A stretch of 64,000 bases of DNA from DATBSK01 sp964501785 (GTDB lineage: Bacteria; Actinomycetota; Acidimicrobiia; IMCC26256; PALSA-555), in contig CAZCUD010000016.1 in the NCBI GenBank assembly GCA_964501785.1, positions 1-64,000 on the forward strand. Reading direction: 5' to 3'. This document shows, piece by piece, positions 49,920-58,276 of the stretch (position 1 is the first letter of the stretch; every line of letters starts with the position of its first letter). A program made the position numbers and the translations under genes. The notes beneath the pieces were generated by a model. That model saw only the letters and a list, made by a program, of their open reading frames with translations, was not told the origin of the DNA and searched no databases.

Positions 49920-51185
49920 ATGGCGAACGACGAGACGAAGGCAGCTCCCCGGTGGCGGAGGATCACCTGCGGGGTGCTCGTCGTGCTCGTCTGCGTCCTG
50001 GCACCCGTCTCGCTGCTCGCGGTCTGGACCCGCAACACGCTGCTCAACACCGATCAGTACGTCGAGACGGTCGGACCGCTGGCGGCGGAGCCGGCGATCC
50101 AGAACGCGATCGCGAACCGCGTGGTGCAGACCCTGGTGCAGAACGTCGACCTCGAGACCGAGATCAAGGACGCGCTCCCCGAGCGCGCCGCGTTCGTGGC
50201 TCCCTTCGTGGCGCAGGGAATCGAGAACTTCGCCCGCGACGCGTCGCTGCGGCTCATGGAGTCCGACCGCTTCCAGAACCTCTGGAACGACGCCAACCGG
50301 CGCGCGCACGCCCAGGTCGTCAAGGTGCTCACCGGTGAGGGCAGCAGCAAGATCTCGACCAAGGACGGCCAGGTCGTCGTGCGCCTCGGACCGATCGTCG
50401 AGACCGTCCGCGAACAGCTCGACAAGCTCGGGATCGACGTGTTCGGCGACTCCGGCGGCTCACGGGCCAGTCAGCAGCTCGTACTGTTCCAGTCGGACAC
50501 GCTGACCCAGATCCAAGGCGGCGTGGACCTCCTCGATCAGGTCGCGATCTGGCTGCCGATCCTCCTGCTGGTGATGCTCGTGCTCGCGATCGCGATCTCG
50601 CCGAATCGCCGGCGCACGATCCTGCGCGCCGCGATCTGGATCGCGGTCGGGATGGCGCTGGTGCTGATCGCGTTCAACGTCGGGCGCACCTTCTACCTCG
50701 ACGCGGTCACGGGTGCGGGCGCGAACCGTGACGCCGCCGAGGTGGCCTACAACCAGATCCTGTCGTTCCTCCGGCTGTCGGCCCGCACCGCGTTCGCCGT
50801 CGCGGTGATCGTCGCGATCGGTGCGTGGATCGCAGGCCCGGGGCGCCTCGCGACGCGCATCCGTGGCGCGTTCACCGGGCTCGCCGAGGGCCAGGGTGCG
50901 ACCGGGGCCGAGCCCTCGGGTCTGGCGCGCTTCGTGGCGCAGTACAAGACGCCGCTTCGGGTCCTCGTGATCGGCATCGCCCTGCTCGCGCTGGTGCTGC
51001 TGAACAGCGTGACGCCGCTGACCGTCGTCGTCATCGCGGTGGTCGTCGTGCTGCTGCTCCTCCTCGTGGAGTTCCTGGCCCGCGGCGTGCCGAAGGAGGA
51101 CGGCGACGGCGGAGGTCCGGCGACGACCTCTCCGGCCAAGCGCTCCGCGCCGATGAAGGCTTCCACGAGCAAGCGGTCCACCTGA
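49920..51185 (+). CDS. Membrane protein with a large outer domain, unknown function
   Basis: A 421-residue protein: one helix near residues 15-38, a soluble region of about 170 residues outside the membrane (PERAAFVAPFVAQGIENFAR and VLTGEGSSKISTKDGQVVV), then about four helices (from residue 210) and a Pro/Ser/Lys-rich cytoplasmic tail. The outer domain is helical and rich in Gln, Asn and Asp. Similar proteins occur widely in actinobacteria without a known role. ATG 49920 follows a GGGGGG site; GTG 49914 is nearly as good. It is 3 bp from a potassium-channel gene, which hints at a shared membrane function. Confidence 0.7.
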   Translation: MANDETKAAPRWRRITCGVLVVLVCVLAPVSLLAVWTRNTLLNTDQYVETVGPLAAEPAIQNAIANRVVQTLVQNVDLETEIKDALPERAAFVAPFVAQGIENFARDASLRLMESDRFQNLWNDANRRAHAQVVKVLTGEGSSKISTKDGQVVVRLGPIVETVREQLDKLGIDVFGDSGGSRASQQLVLFQSDTLTQIQGGVDLLDQVAIWLPILLLVMLVLAIAISPNRRRTILRAAIWIAVGMALVLIAFNVGRTFYLDAVTGAGANRDAAEVAYNQILSFLRLSARTAFAVAVIVAIGAWIAGPGRLATRIRGAFTGLAEGQGATGAEPSGLARFVAQYKTPLRVLVIGIALLALVLLNSVTPLTVVVIAVVVVLLLLLVEFLARGVPKEDGDGGGPATTSPAKRSAPMKASTSKRST

Positions 51186-51188
51186 GAC

Positions 51189-51905
51189 GTGGCGCGCAAG
51201 ACCGGCGTCGAGCGCAAGCGGTTCAGCGAACGGCTCCAGGAGGGCGACACCTACGGCCTCCTCCTGATGCTGATCATCGCGACCTACTTCCTGCTCGCGT
51301 TCGTCGGCAACAGCCACTGGGGCAAGGTCGCGCTCGCGACCGCCTTCGCCGGCGTGCTCCTCCTCACGTTGCACACGTCGCACGTGCGGGGGCGCTGGAC
51401 CCGCATCACCGCGGCCCTCGCGGCGGTCACGATCGCGATCAACGTCGTGCAGGCCATCGTCGACCGGGAGGGCGTCACTGGTCTGACGTACCTCTGGGTC
51501 ATCTTCGTCATCGCGTCGCCGATCATCATCCTGTTCCGGATCCTCCGGCACCCGACCGTCGACCTCGAGACGATCCTCGGGGCGCTGTGCTCGTACCTGC
51601 TGATCGCGATGGCGTTCGCGTCCGTGTACGGGATGCTCCAGCAGGTCGGCACAGAGAACTTCTTCGCGCAGCCGGGCCCGTACCCGCGGATCGACTTCCT
51701 GTACTTCAGCTTCATCGTGCTGACGACGACCGGCTTCGGCGATCTCACGCCGGGGACCCCCCTCGGCAAGGTCCTGGTGACGCTCGAGGCGGTCATCGGC
51801 CAGGTCTACCTGGTCACGATCGTCGCCTCGCTCGTCGCCAGCTTCGGCTTCCGCCGCGCGAGCACGCCCGAGGCGCCCGACCCCACCGAGGACGACGCCG
51901 ACTGA
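51189..51905 (+). CDS. Potassium channel family protein
   Basis: A 238-residue membrane protein with four N-terminal helices and a two-helix pore unit. The selectivity filter is TTTGFGD (179-185), in the last pair of helices, with the pore helix YFSFIVL just before. No RCK or cyclic-nucleotide domain is attached; the C-terminal tail is short and acidic. It should pass K+ or related ions, with gating by lipid, voltage or a partner. GTG 51189 starts 3 bp after the preceding stop, so the two are probably coupled. Confidence 0.87.
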   Translation: MARKTGVERKRFSERLQEGDTYGLLLMLIIATYFLLAFVGNSHWGKVALATAFAGVLLLTLHTSHVRGRWTRITAALAAVTIAINVVQAIVDREGVTGLTYLWVIFVIASPIIILFRILRHPTVDLETILGALCSYLLIAMAFASVYGMLQQVGTENFFAQPGPYPRIDFLYFSFIVLTTTGFGDLTPGTPLGKVLVTLEAVIGQVYLVTIVASLVASFGFRRASTPEAPDPTEDDAD

Positions 51906-51934
51906 CCCCCTGGACTCGGCGAACGTCTGTTCGA

Positions 51935-51940
51935 TAGCGT
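51935..51940 (+). promoter_or_regulatory. Leaderless -10 box (TAGCGT) of the AlkB-like gene
   Basis: TAGCGT ends 6 nt before GTG 51947. Confidence 0.55.
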
Positions 51941-51946
51941 CGAAGG

Positions 51947-52543
51947 GTGGCGGCGCTCCAGGGCACCCTCCTCGGCGGCGGCGAGCCGGAGCTCGTCGAA
52001 GCGCCCCGCTTCGAGCGGGTAGCGCTCGACCGCCGCTCGTGGGTCGACGTCAGCCGCGGCTGGCTTGCCGGCGCCGACTCGCTCCTCGAGCACCTGGTCG
52101 CGACGCTCCCGTGGCGTCAGCGGCGGCGCTGGATGTACGACCGGATGGTCGACGAGCCGCGCCTGACCCACGCGCTCGGCACCGGCGATGCGCATCACCC
52201 GGTGCTGGCCGACCTCCGAGCCGCGCTCGACGACCGCTACGCCACGACCTTCGGGCCGACCTTCGCCAACTACTACCGCGACGGCCACGACAGCGTCGCG
52301 TTCCACCGCGACCGCGAGCTGCGCCACGAGGGTCCCGCGCTCATCGCGATCGTCACCCTGGGCGCCCAGCGCCCCTTCCTCTTCCGACCCCACGGCGGTG
52401 GCCGGTCGATCGACGTGCGCCCCGGGTCGGGGGACCTGCTCGTGATGCGAGGCCGCGCCCATTGCGACTGGGAGCACGGGGTGCCCAAGGTGGCGTCGGT
52501 CGGCCCGCGGGTCAGCCTCAGCCTCCGGGTCGGCATGCGATGA
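51947..52543 (+). CDS. AlkB-like 2-oxoglutarate/Fe(II) dioxygenase
   Basis: A 198-residue member of the AlkB family, which removes alkyl groups from nucleic-acid bases by oxidation. ANYYRDGHDSVAFHRDRE near residue 108 includes the iron ligands His and Asp (HRD), DWEHGVPK near residue 170 supplies the second His, and RVSLSLRVG near the end the Arg that binds 2-oxoglutarate. The order and length match short AlkB homologues. It is coupled (ATGA) to a small zinc-binding-like protein gene and has its own leaderless-type promoter. Confidence 0.85.
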   Translation: MAALQGTLLGGGEPELVEAPRFERVALDRRSWVDVSRGWLAGADSLLEHLVATLPWRQRRRWMYDRMVDEPRLTHALGTGDAHHPVLADLRAALDDRYATTFGPTFANYYRDGHDSVAFHRDRELRHEGPALIAIVTLGAQRPFLFRPHGGGRSIDVRPGSGDLLVMRGRAHCDWEHGVPKVASVGPRVSLSLRVGMR

Positions 52544-52731
52544 TCGGGTTCGTGCTCGAGATGCGCGACCGATGCGAGCGCTGCCGAGCCGCGCTGCCCG
52601 CGGGCGCGCCCGACGCGATGATCTGCAGCTTCGAGTGCACCTTCTGCACGCGCTGCGCGAGCGATCTGGCCGAGAGGTGTCCCAACTGCGCTGGCGAGCT
52701 GGTCCCCCGACCCCGTCGCGTGCAGGAGTGA
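52540..52731 (+). CDS. DUF1272 small cysteine-rich protein
   Basis: A 63-residue protein with seven Cys: RCERC near residue 12, ICSFECTFCTRC near residue 29 and RCPNC near residue 48, the signature of DUF1272, thought to bind zinc. Role unknown. ATG 52540 overlaps the stop of the AlkB-like gene, so the two are made in fixed proportion, and the small protein could be a partner of the oxygenase. Its length matches the family. Confidence 0.85.
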   Translation: MIGFVLEMRDRCERCRAALPAGAPDAMICSFECTFCTRCASDLAERCPNCAGELVPRPRRVQE

Positions 52732-52736
52732 ACGCC

Positions 52737-52742
52737 TAGTCT
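52737..52742 (+). promoter_or_regulatory. -10 box (TAGTCT) of the 52772 gene
   Basis: TAGTCT is followed by a short leader containing AAAGGAG (52757-52763). That ribosome site is 8 nt from GTG 52772 but only 2 nt from GTG 52766, so 52772 is the better start. Confidence 0.45.
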
Positions 52743-52771
52743 CGGCGCACCAGACAAAAGGAGCGGTGACT

Positions 52772-53149
52772 GTGAACGCAGTGCTGGCGGACGTGAGCTT
52801 CGGAGAGCTCCTCGTCTCGATCCTCTACATCTTCTTCCTCGTCATCTTCTTCTGGCTGCTGATCACGGTCTTCGCCGACCTGTTCCGCCGCAAGATGTCG
52901 GGTTGGGCCAAGGCGGCGTGGGTGCTCGTCATCATCCTGCTGCCGTTCCTCGGGATCCTGATCTACCTGATCACCCGCGGGCACGGTTGGGCCGAGGACC
53001 ACGAGAAGTGGGCCAAGGAAGACATGGCATCGGCGCGCAAGCAGCTCGGGGTGAACGTGGGCGACGAGCTGCAGAAGCTCTCGGCGCTCCACGACGCCGG
53101 CAAGTTGACGGACGCCGAGTTCGAGCAGGCGAAGGCCCGTCTGATCTAG
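52772..53149 (+). CDS. Small membrane protein with PLDc-N and SHOCT segments
   Basis: A 125-residue protein. Two hydrophobic helices (residues about 8-33 and 45-66) with MSGWAKAAWVLVII and FLGILIYLIT match the phospholipase-D N-terminal (PLDc_N) membrane module. A Trp/Glu-rich linker leads to a C-terminal SHOCT motif, LQKLSALHDAGKLTDAEFEQAKARLI, a short two-helix unit often found at the ends of membrane or oligomeric proteins. No catalytic domain is present. The 3' end overlaps the convergent YihY gene by 4 bp. Confidence 0.8.
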   Translation: MNAVLADVSFGELLVSILYIFFLVIFFWLLITVFADLFRRKMSGWAKAAWVLVIILLPFLGILIYLITRGHGWAEDHEKWAKEDMASARKQLGVNVGDELQKLSALHDAGKLTDAEFEQAKARLI

Positions 53150-54180
53150 CGACGTCGCGTCGTGCGTGAGCGGCGCGCGGGTGCACGAGCTGCGTCCGCG
53201 CGCCGCCACAGCACGACGTTGAGCACCGGGCCGAGCACCAGCAGGCGCCCGAGCAGGTAGAGCCACACGAGCAGCGCGATCGCGGTGCCGATGCCGCCGT
53301 AGAGCTCGTTGCTGCTGGACAGGCGATGGGCGATGTAGCCGAGCACGAGGGCCTGCATCGCGGCGACGAAGATCCCGACGAGGAGCGCACCCGGGACCAG
53401 GTCGCGCCACTCGACGCCATCAGGACGTGGGAGCTGTGCGAACAGCGCGGTGATGACGATCGCGTACAGGATCCCCGCGACCGGGAGTGCGAGCAGGAAC
53501 TCGAGTGTGCCGAGCTCGCTGCGCAGCTGGTTCCACGCGCTGCTCAGCAGCAGCAGCACCAGGACCAACCCGAGCACGATCCCGAGCACCCGGATCGGCT
53601 TGTCGATCTTCGGCTTCGACACCTGCCAGGTCGTGGCACTGACGCGCGACAGCGTCTTCAGGAGACCCCGCCCGGCGAAGTACGTGCCGAAGACACCGAT
53701 GCCCAGCACCACCAGGTGCTCGAAGACCGACAGCTCGCCGGTCGCGGCGACGATGTTGCGCGCGACGGCCGCGGACGCGCCCGACTCTCGCACGGCGTCC
53801 GCCGCGGCCTGCTGCGAGGACGTCCGCGTGATCCCGAGACCGCCCACGACGACGAGCACCATCGGCAGCATCAGGAAGAAGAGGCGGTACGCGAGCGCCG
53901 CGGACAGCTCGCGTCCCGCGATCCGGTCGTCCTCGTCGCGGATGCCGAAGACGACGTCGTAGAGCGGACGGGCCTCACGCTGCGACTCGAGGCGATCGAC
54001 CTGGTCGGCAGCGCGATCTCGCCAGACGTCGGCGTGCGCCTTCGTCGTGCGGACGTAGCGGGCGACTCGGGACGCGGCTGTCTCGGCTTCGGGCTCGCCG
54101 GCGTCACCATCGGGCTCGGGTGCCTCGCCCTCCGCAGCGCGAGGTTCGGTGGAGCTCGCGTGCACGGACTCGGGCGTCAT
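53146..54180 (-). CDS. YihY/virulence factor BrkB family membrane protein
   Basis: A 344-residue protein of the YihY family (once called ribonuclease BN). An acidic N-terminus of about 60 residues (rich in Glu, Pro and Ala) precedes six helices; RELSAALAYRLFFLMLPMVL near residue 90 and YGGIGTAIALLVWLYLLGRLLVLG near residue 300 are the family signatures. The C-terminus is strongly basic. Role unknown. The start is ATG 54180; a minus-strand CAGGCT (54187-54192) ends 6 nt before it. Confidence 0.85.
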   Translation of the reverse strand: MTPESVHASSTEPRAAEGEAPEPDGDAGEPEAETAASRVARYVRTTKAHADVWRDRAADQVDRLESQREARPLYDVVFGIRDEDDRIAGRELSAALAYRLFFLMLPMVLVVVGGLGITRTSSQQAAADAVRESGASAAVARNIVAATGELSVFEHLVVLGIGVFGTYFAGRGLLKTLSRVSATTWQVSKPKIDKPIRVLGIVLGLVLVLLLLSSAWNQLRSELGTLEFLLALPVAGILYAIVITALFAQLPRPDGVEWRDLVPGALLVGIFVAAMQALVLGYIAHRLSSSNELYGGIGTAIALLVWLYLLGRLLVLGPVLNVVLWRRADAARAPARRSRTTRRR

Positions 54181-54200
54181 CCGCCTAGCCTGCCAGGCGG
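54181..54200. promoter_or_regulatory. Overlapping divergent -10 boxes within a CCGCCT/AGGCGG repeat
   Basis: TAGCCT on the plus strand (54186-54191) and CAGGCT on the minus strand (54187-54192) share five base pairs inside an inverted repeat (CCGCCT 54181-54186, AGGCGG 54195-54200). Only one of the two promoters could be occupied at a time. Confidence 0.4.
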
Positions 54201-54226
54201 ACATCGGTGCGAGAGGGGTCGACGAG

Positions 54227-55024
54227 ATGGCGAATCCGGTCCTCAGCGAGAAGGGCTTCGAGCGCGCGATCGACGAGGGATCGCCCGGCTGGGCCGCACC
54301 CGACGCGGTGATGGCCGGGCAGGCCCCGCCGAGCACCGTGCGCGCCGAGCGCACGATGACGGCGAGCGGCACGTTCGCCCGGGCGTTCGTGCTGTTCGTG
54401 CTCGTGCTCGCCGGTGGCGCGTTCGGCTGGAGCCAGGTCGAGGCCTCGGGGCCCAACCAGATCGACTTCCCCGGCTGGTCGTGGGTCGTGCTCATCGCGG
54501 CGTTCGCGGTGGCGATGGTCTGCGCGTTCGTCCCGAAGGCATCGCCGTTCCTCGGGCCCGTCTACGCCGTGCTCGAGGGCGTGTTCCTCGGCGTCATCTC
54601 GAAGGTCTTCGAGCTCAACTGGGACGGCATCGTGCTCCAGGCGGTGCTCGCCACGGTCGCGGTGTTCTTCGTGACGCTGCTGCTGTTCGGGTTCGGGATC
54701 GTCAAGGTCACGAAGAAGTTCGCCGCGGTCGTCATCGGCGCGACGCTCGGGATCCTCGTCATGTACCTCGCCACGTGGATCTTCACGCTGTTCGGCGCCG
54801 ACATCTCGTTCTGGAACGAGCCCACCCCGCTCGGCATCGGCATCAGCGTCGTGATCTGCGCAGTCGCAGCGCTCAACCTCTTCCTCGACTACGAGTTCAT
54901 CCGTCGGGCCTCGATCGCGGGCGCGCCGAGGTACATGGAGTGGTACGGCGCGTTCGGGCTCATGGTGACGCTCGTGTGGCTGTACCTCGAGATCCTGCGC
55001 CTGCTCTCGCTGCTGCGCCAGTAG
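54227..55024 (+). CDS. Bax inhibitor-1/YccA family membrane protein
   Basis: A 265-residue protein with a soluble N-terminus of about 45 residues (EKGFERAIDEGSPGWAAP), then seven helices, matching the Bax-inhibitor-1/YccA (UPF0005) family, whose members act as proton-sensitive calcium leaks or modulate FtsH. PVYAVLEGVFLGVIS near residue 110 and FLDYEFIRRA near residue 222 (the paired Asp region) are typical. ATG 54227 follows a GAGAGGGG site by 8 nt. It is divergent from yihY. Confidence 0.85.
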   Translation: MANPVLSEKGFERAIDEGSPGWAAPDAVMAGQAPPSTVRAERTMTASGTFARAFVLFVLVLAGGAFGWSQVEASGPNQIDFPGWSWVVLIAAFAVAMVCAFVPKASPFLGPVYAVLEGVFLGVISKVFELNWDGIVLQAVLATVAVFFVTLLLFGFGIVKVTKKFAAVVIGATLGILVMYLATWIFTLFGADISFWNEPTPLGIGISVVICAVAALNLFLDYEFIRRASIAGAPRYMEWYGAFGLMVTLVWLYLEILRLLSLLRQ

Positions 55025-55040
55025 CGCGCACTCGGTCGAG

Positions 55041-55877
55041 CTAGCGGATGCGCGGCTTCTTCCGCTCGCCGCTCGCGAAGCGCTGCTGCCCGGCGTAGAG
55101 CGAGTCGCGGTCACTGCCGGCGCGGATGATCACCTTGCCCATGTCGAGGGCCTGCGAGCGGGACAGCTCGAGCGCCGTCCACAGCGATCGGACCGTGCCC
55201 TGGACGGCGATCGGGGGTGAGGCGGCGATCTCGGCGGCGGCCCACCCGGCTGCCTCTCGCAGCTGCTCGGGCGGCACGACCTCGGACACGAGGCCGATCT
55301 GGTGGGCACGCTCGGCCGACATGCGCTCGCTCGACCCGAGCAGCGCACCGCGCATGATCTCCTGGAACGGCATCTTCTGGAGCATGTGCATCGACTCGAA
55401 GCACGCGGTCATGCCGAACGTGACGTGCGGGTCGAAGAAGGTCGCGTTCTCCGAGGCGATGATGAACTCGACCTCGCCCAGCATGTAGTACGCACCGCCG
55501 CAGGCCATCCCGTTGACCGCCGCGATGACGGGCGTCCAGAGGTCGTTGGTCTTCGGGCCGATGTTCTCCCCGGGGTCGTCGAAGTGCCAGACGTTGCCGC
55601 CGACCTCGCCGGTCGTCGCGCTGCGCTCACCGACGTCGTCGGACTCACCCCAGTCACCCATCGTCTCGTCACGATCGATGCCGACGCAGAACGCCTTCTC
55701 ACCCGCACCGGTGAGCACGACGCACCGAACGTCGCCGTTGGTGCGCAACCCGCGCCACAGCGACTGCAGCTCCCGCTGCATCTGGAGGTTGAACGCGTTG
55801 AGGACGTCGGGTCGGTTCAGCGTCACCCACGCGACACCGTCGACCTCTTCGTAGAGGAGGGTCTCGAAGTCAGGCAT
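55041..55877 (-). CDS. Enoyl-CoA hydratase/isomerase family protein
   Basis: A 278-residue crotonase. LNRPDVLNAFN near residue 20, GAGEKAFCVGIDRDE near residue 57 and GMACGGAYYMLGEVEFIIAS near residue 122 are the CoA and oxyanion segments. The usual catalytic Glu positions hold Tyr and other residues (AYYMLG, FGMTACFES), so hydration is not assured. It differs from the tandem pair at 21537. TAGCAT ends 7 nt before ATG 55877, in the 24-bp gap after the MFS gene, so it can be transcribed alone or as the last gene of that group. Confidence 0.83.
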   Translation of the reverse strand: MPDFETLLYEEVDGVAWVTLNRPDVLNAFNLQMQRELQSLWRGLRTNGDVRCVVLTGAGEKAFCVGIDRDETMGDWGESDDVGERSATTGEVGGNVWHFDDPGENIGPKTNDLWTPVIAAVNGMACGGAYYMLGEVEFIIASENATFFDPHVTFGMTACFESMHMLQKMPFQEIMRGALLGSSERMSAERAHQIGLVSEVVPPEQLREAAGWAAAEIAASPPIAVQGTVRSLWTALELSRSQALDMGKVIIRAGSDRDSLYAGQQRFASGERKKPRIR

Positions 55878-55884
55878 GGCGGCG

Positions 55885-55890
55885 ATGCTA
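55885..55890 (-). promoter_or_regulatory. Leaderless -10 box (TAGCAT) of the crotonase gene
   Basis: TAGCAT on the minus strand ends 7 nt before ATG 55877. Confidence 0.5.
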
Positions 55891-55901
55891 ACGGGGCGCG
55901 C

Positions 55902-57398
55902 TCAGGCGTTGGCTCGATGACGATGCCGCAGGTGCGGCGCGTGCCGCGTCGGCAACGACGTCGTCGACCCGTCCCTGCGGGGCACCACGATCAGCACCAC
56001 GCCGAGCCCGCAGAGCGCGAGCACGCCGTCGATCGCGAACGCGAGCTGGATCCCCTCGGTCAACGAGGACGCCGACGTGACGATCGCGGTGTTGAGACCG
56101 AGCCCGACCGCCCCGCCCGCGATCTGGCACATGTACACGATGCCGCCGGCGAGGCTCGACCGTGACGGGTCGAGCGCGGTGACGGCGGTCGTCGTGACCG
56201 ACGAGTAGAAGAGCCCGACACCGATGCCCAGCACGACCATCCCGGGCACGAGGGACAGGTAGGTGGAGTCTTCCTCGAGCAGGGCGAGCAGGAACATGCC
56301 CGCGGCCAGTGCGGCCGAGCCCGACGCCACGACGATCCGGCCGCCGAAGCGGTCGTAGAGGTGCCCCGCGATGAACGACGTGACGGCGAACGTGCCCATC
56401 ATGGGCAGCAGGGCGATGCCGGCTTCGAGCGCCGACCACTCCAGCTGCTTCTCGAAGAACTGGGGCAGGTAGAGCAGCGCGGCGAAGAAGATCGCGGACA
56501 TGAACAGCACGGTCAGCGCGCATGCGGCGAACACCTTGTTCCGCATGACGTCGCTCGGCACGAGCGCGGCCTCCCCTTGGCGACGCTCGACGGCGAAGAA
56601 CGCGATGAAGCCGACGATCGACACGAGGAACAGGCCGAGGATCACGGGATCGCCGAACCCGACCGCGGGACCCTCGTCGAGCGCCAGCAGCACGCAGACG
56701 ATGGCGGTCGAGACGAGCGCGATGCCCCAGTAGTCGATCGTGTGCACCTCGGAGTCGGCACGGGACTCATCGACGAACTTGTAGGTCACGACCATTGCGA
56801 AGAGCGCGACCGGGACGTTGACGAAGAAGACCCAGCGCCAGGACGCCTCGTCGGTGAGGATGCCGCCGAGCATCGGTCCGACGGCGTTGCCCAAGCCCGC
56901 GATGCCGAGGATGAGGCCACCGGCGAGGCCCGCCTTGTCGTCGGGGAGGATCGCGTAGACCATCCCGAGGATCGCGGGCCACATCAGCGCGCCGCCGACG
57001 CCCATCAGCGCGCGCCCGAGGATCAACAGCTCGATGGTGGGGGCGATCCCGCTGAGGAACGAGAACAGGGCGAAGAGCGCGGCGCCGATCATGAAGATCT
57101 TCTTGCGCCCGAACATGTCGGCGAAGCGCCCACCGGTGACGATGAGGACCCCGAACACGAGCGCGTAGGCGTTGATCGTCCACTGGGCAGTGGACAGCGA
57201 GGTGTCCAGGTCGGACTCGATGTTGGGGATCGCGACGCTGAGCGCCGTGAAGTCGTTCGCGATGAGGAACACGCCGAACCCCATCGCGACGAGCGCGACC
57301 TTCGTGCCGCGGTCGAGCGATCCGCTCGCTGCCGTCTCCGTCACGGAGCCCTCCATCTCTGCCGTCGCGCCTGCCGCCCCGGCCCCCGGCCCCGTCAC
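55902..57398 (-). CDS. MFS drug-resistance-type transporter (DHA2, 14 helices)
   Basis: A 498-residue transporter with fourteen predicted helices, the DHA2/EmrB-QacA layout. GRFADMFGRKKIFMIG near residue 88 is the MFS motif A, and GLGNAVGPMLGGILTDEASWRWVF near residue 170 is the antiporter motif C followed by the WRWVF typical of this group. Substrates are usually hydrophobic drugs or lipids. GTG 57398 has a GAGAGG site 4 nt upstream; a later ATG at 57356 is possible. It lies 12 bp after the LLM gene and is co-transcribed with it. Confidence 0.88.
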   Translation of the reverse strand: MTGPGAGAAGATAEMEGSVTETAASGSLDRGTKVALVAMGFGVFLIANDFTALSVAIPNIESDLDTSLSTAQWTINAYALVFGVLIVTGGRFADMFGRKKIFMIGAALFALFSFLSGIAPTIELLILGRALMGVGGALMWPAILGMVYAILPDDKAGLAGGLILGIAGLGNAVGPMLGGILTDEASWRWVFFVNVPVALFAMVVTYKFVDESRADSEVHTIDYWGIALVSTAIVCVLLALDEGPAVGFGDPVILGLFLVSIVGFIAFFAVERRQGEAALVPSDVMRNKVFAACALTVLFMSAIFFAALLYLPQFFEKQLEWSALEAGIALLPMMGTFAVTSFIAGHLYDRFGGRIVVASGSAALAAGMFLLALLEEDSTYLSLVPGMVVLGIGVGLFYSSVTTTAVTALDPSRSSLAGGIVYMCQIAGGAVGLGLNTAIVTSASSLTEGIQLAFAIDGVLALCGLGVVLIVVPRRDGSTTSLPTRHAPHLRHRHRANA

Positions 57399-57410
57399 CA
57401 GCCTCTCGGA

Positions 57411-58235
57411 CTAGGAGACTTGCAGACCCACGAGGTCGGCGAGGCGATCCATCGATCGCAACCAGTCGTCGAGCGTCGTGCGCCACGGAGCCGAGACGAC
57501 GTGCTGGATCCCCGCCTCGCTGAACGCTTCGAGCTCGCGCCGGATCGTGTCGGGCTCCATCCCGAGGGGATCCCAGCCCGTGCGCAGCGACAACGTGAAC
57601 CCCGGATCCGGCCGGTCGCGGCGGAGGCGCGCACACACCGCGGCGGCCGCGGGGGGATCGACGCCGATCATCTGGAACCCGTCACCCTTGGCGACCCCGC
57701 GGCGGTAGGCGCGCTCGCTCCCGCCCCCCACCCAGATGGGGATCGGGTGCACCGGCTTCGGCAGCAGACGAAGGTCGACGAGCTCGTAGTGCTCACCGTC
57801 GAAGCTGACCGGATCGTCGGACCAGCACGACCGGAGCAGATCGATGATCTCGTCGGTGCGCTCGCCGCGATCGGCGAACGACTGCCCGAGCGCCGCGAAC
57901 TCGCCCGCCGACCAGCCGACGCCTGCCCCGAGCGTCACCCGGCCACCGCTGAGCTGGTCGAGCGTCGCCAGCGAGTTGGCGATCTCGAGCGGCTGGTGCT
58001 GGGGCAGCACGAGCACGCTCGTCCCGAGCCCGACCCGCGACGTGGCAGCCGCGGCCCACGTGAGCGTGAGCAGCGGGTCGAACAGGTACGGCGACGGGTA
58101 GCCCTGGTCGGCCGGCATGACGACGTGGTCGCTCACCCAGAGGTCGGCGAACCCCAGTGCCTCGGCATGGCTCGCCGCACGGCGGATCGCTTCGGCACTC
58201 GCCGCGCGGCCGTACTGCGGGAGGTGGATGCCCAC
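57411..58235 (-). CDS. LLM-class F420-dependent oxidoreductase
   Basis: A 274-residue luciferase-like protein. GFADLWVSDHVVMP near residue 28, LDQLSGGRVTLGAGVGWSAGEF near residue 90 (the loop that binds F420) and PIPIWVGGGSERAYRRGVAKGDGF near residue 160 mark the short F420-dependent LLM family. Redox substrate unknown. GTG 58235 begins the conserved VGIHLPQYG strand; a TAGGCT box lies 14 nt upstream. The following MFS transporter may export the product or the toxic substrate. Confidence 0.83.
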   Translation of the reverse strand: MGIHLPQYGRAASAEAIRRAASHAEALGFADLWVSDHVVMPADQGYPSPYLFDPLLTLTWAAAATSRVGLGTSVLVLPQHQPLEIANSLATLDQLSGGRVTLGAGVGWSAGEFAALGQSFADRGERTDEIIDLLRSCWSDDPVSFDGEHYELVDLRLLPKPVHPIPIWVGGGSERAYRRGVAKGDGFQMIGVDPPAAAAVCARLRRDRPDPGFTLSLRTGWDPLGMEPDTIRRELEAFSEAGIQHVVSAPWRTTLDDWLRSMDRLADLVGLQVS

Positions 58236-58249
58236 GAGCAGAGCGCGCC

Positions 58250-58267
58250 AGCCTACGTCGGTACGCT
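58250..58267. promoter_or_regulatory. Back-to-back -10 boxes (TAGGCT minus, TACGCT plus)
   Basis: TAGGCT on the minus strand (58250-58255) serves the LLM gene and TACGCT on the plus strand (58262-58267) ends 9 nt before ATG 58277. Only 6 bp separate them, so polymerase could not hold both at once. Confidence 0.45.
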
Positions 58268-58276
58268 CCCCGCCCG

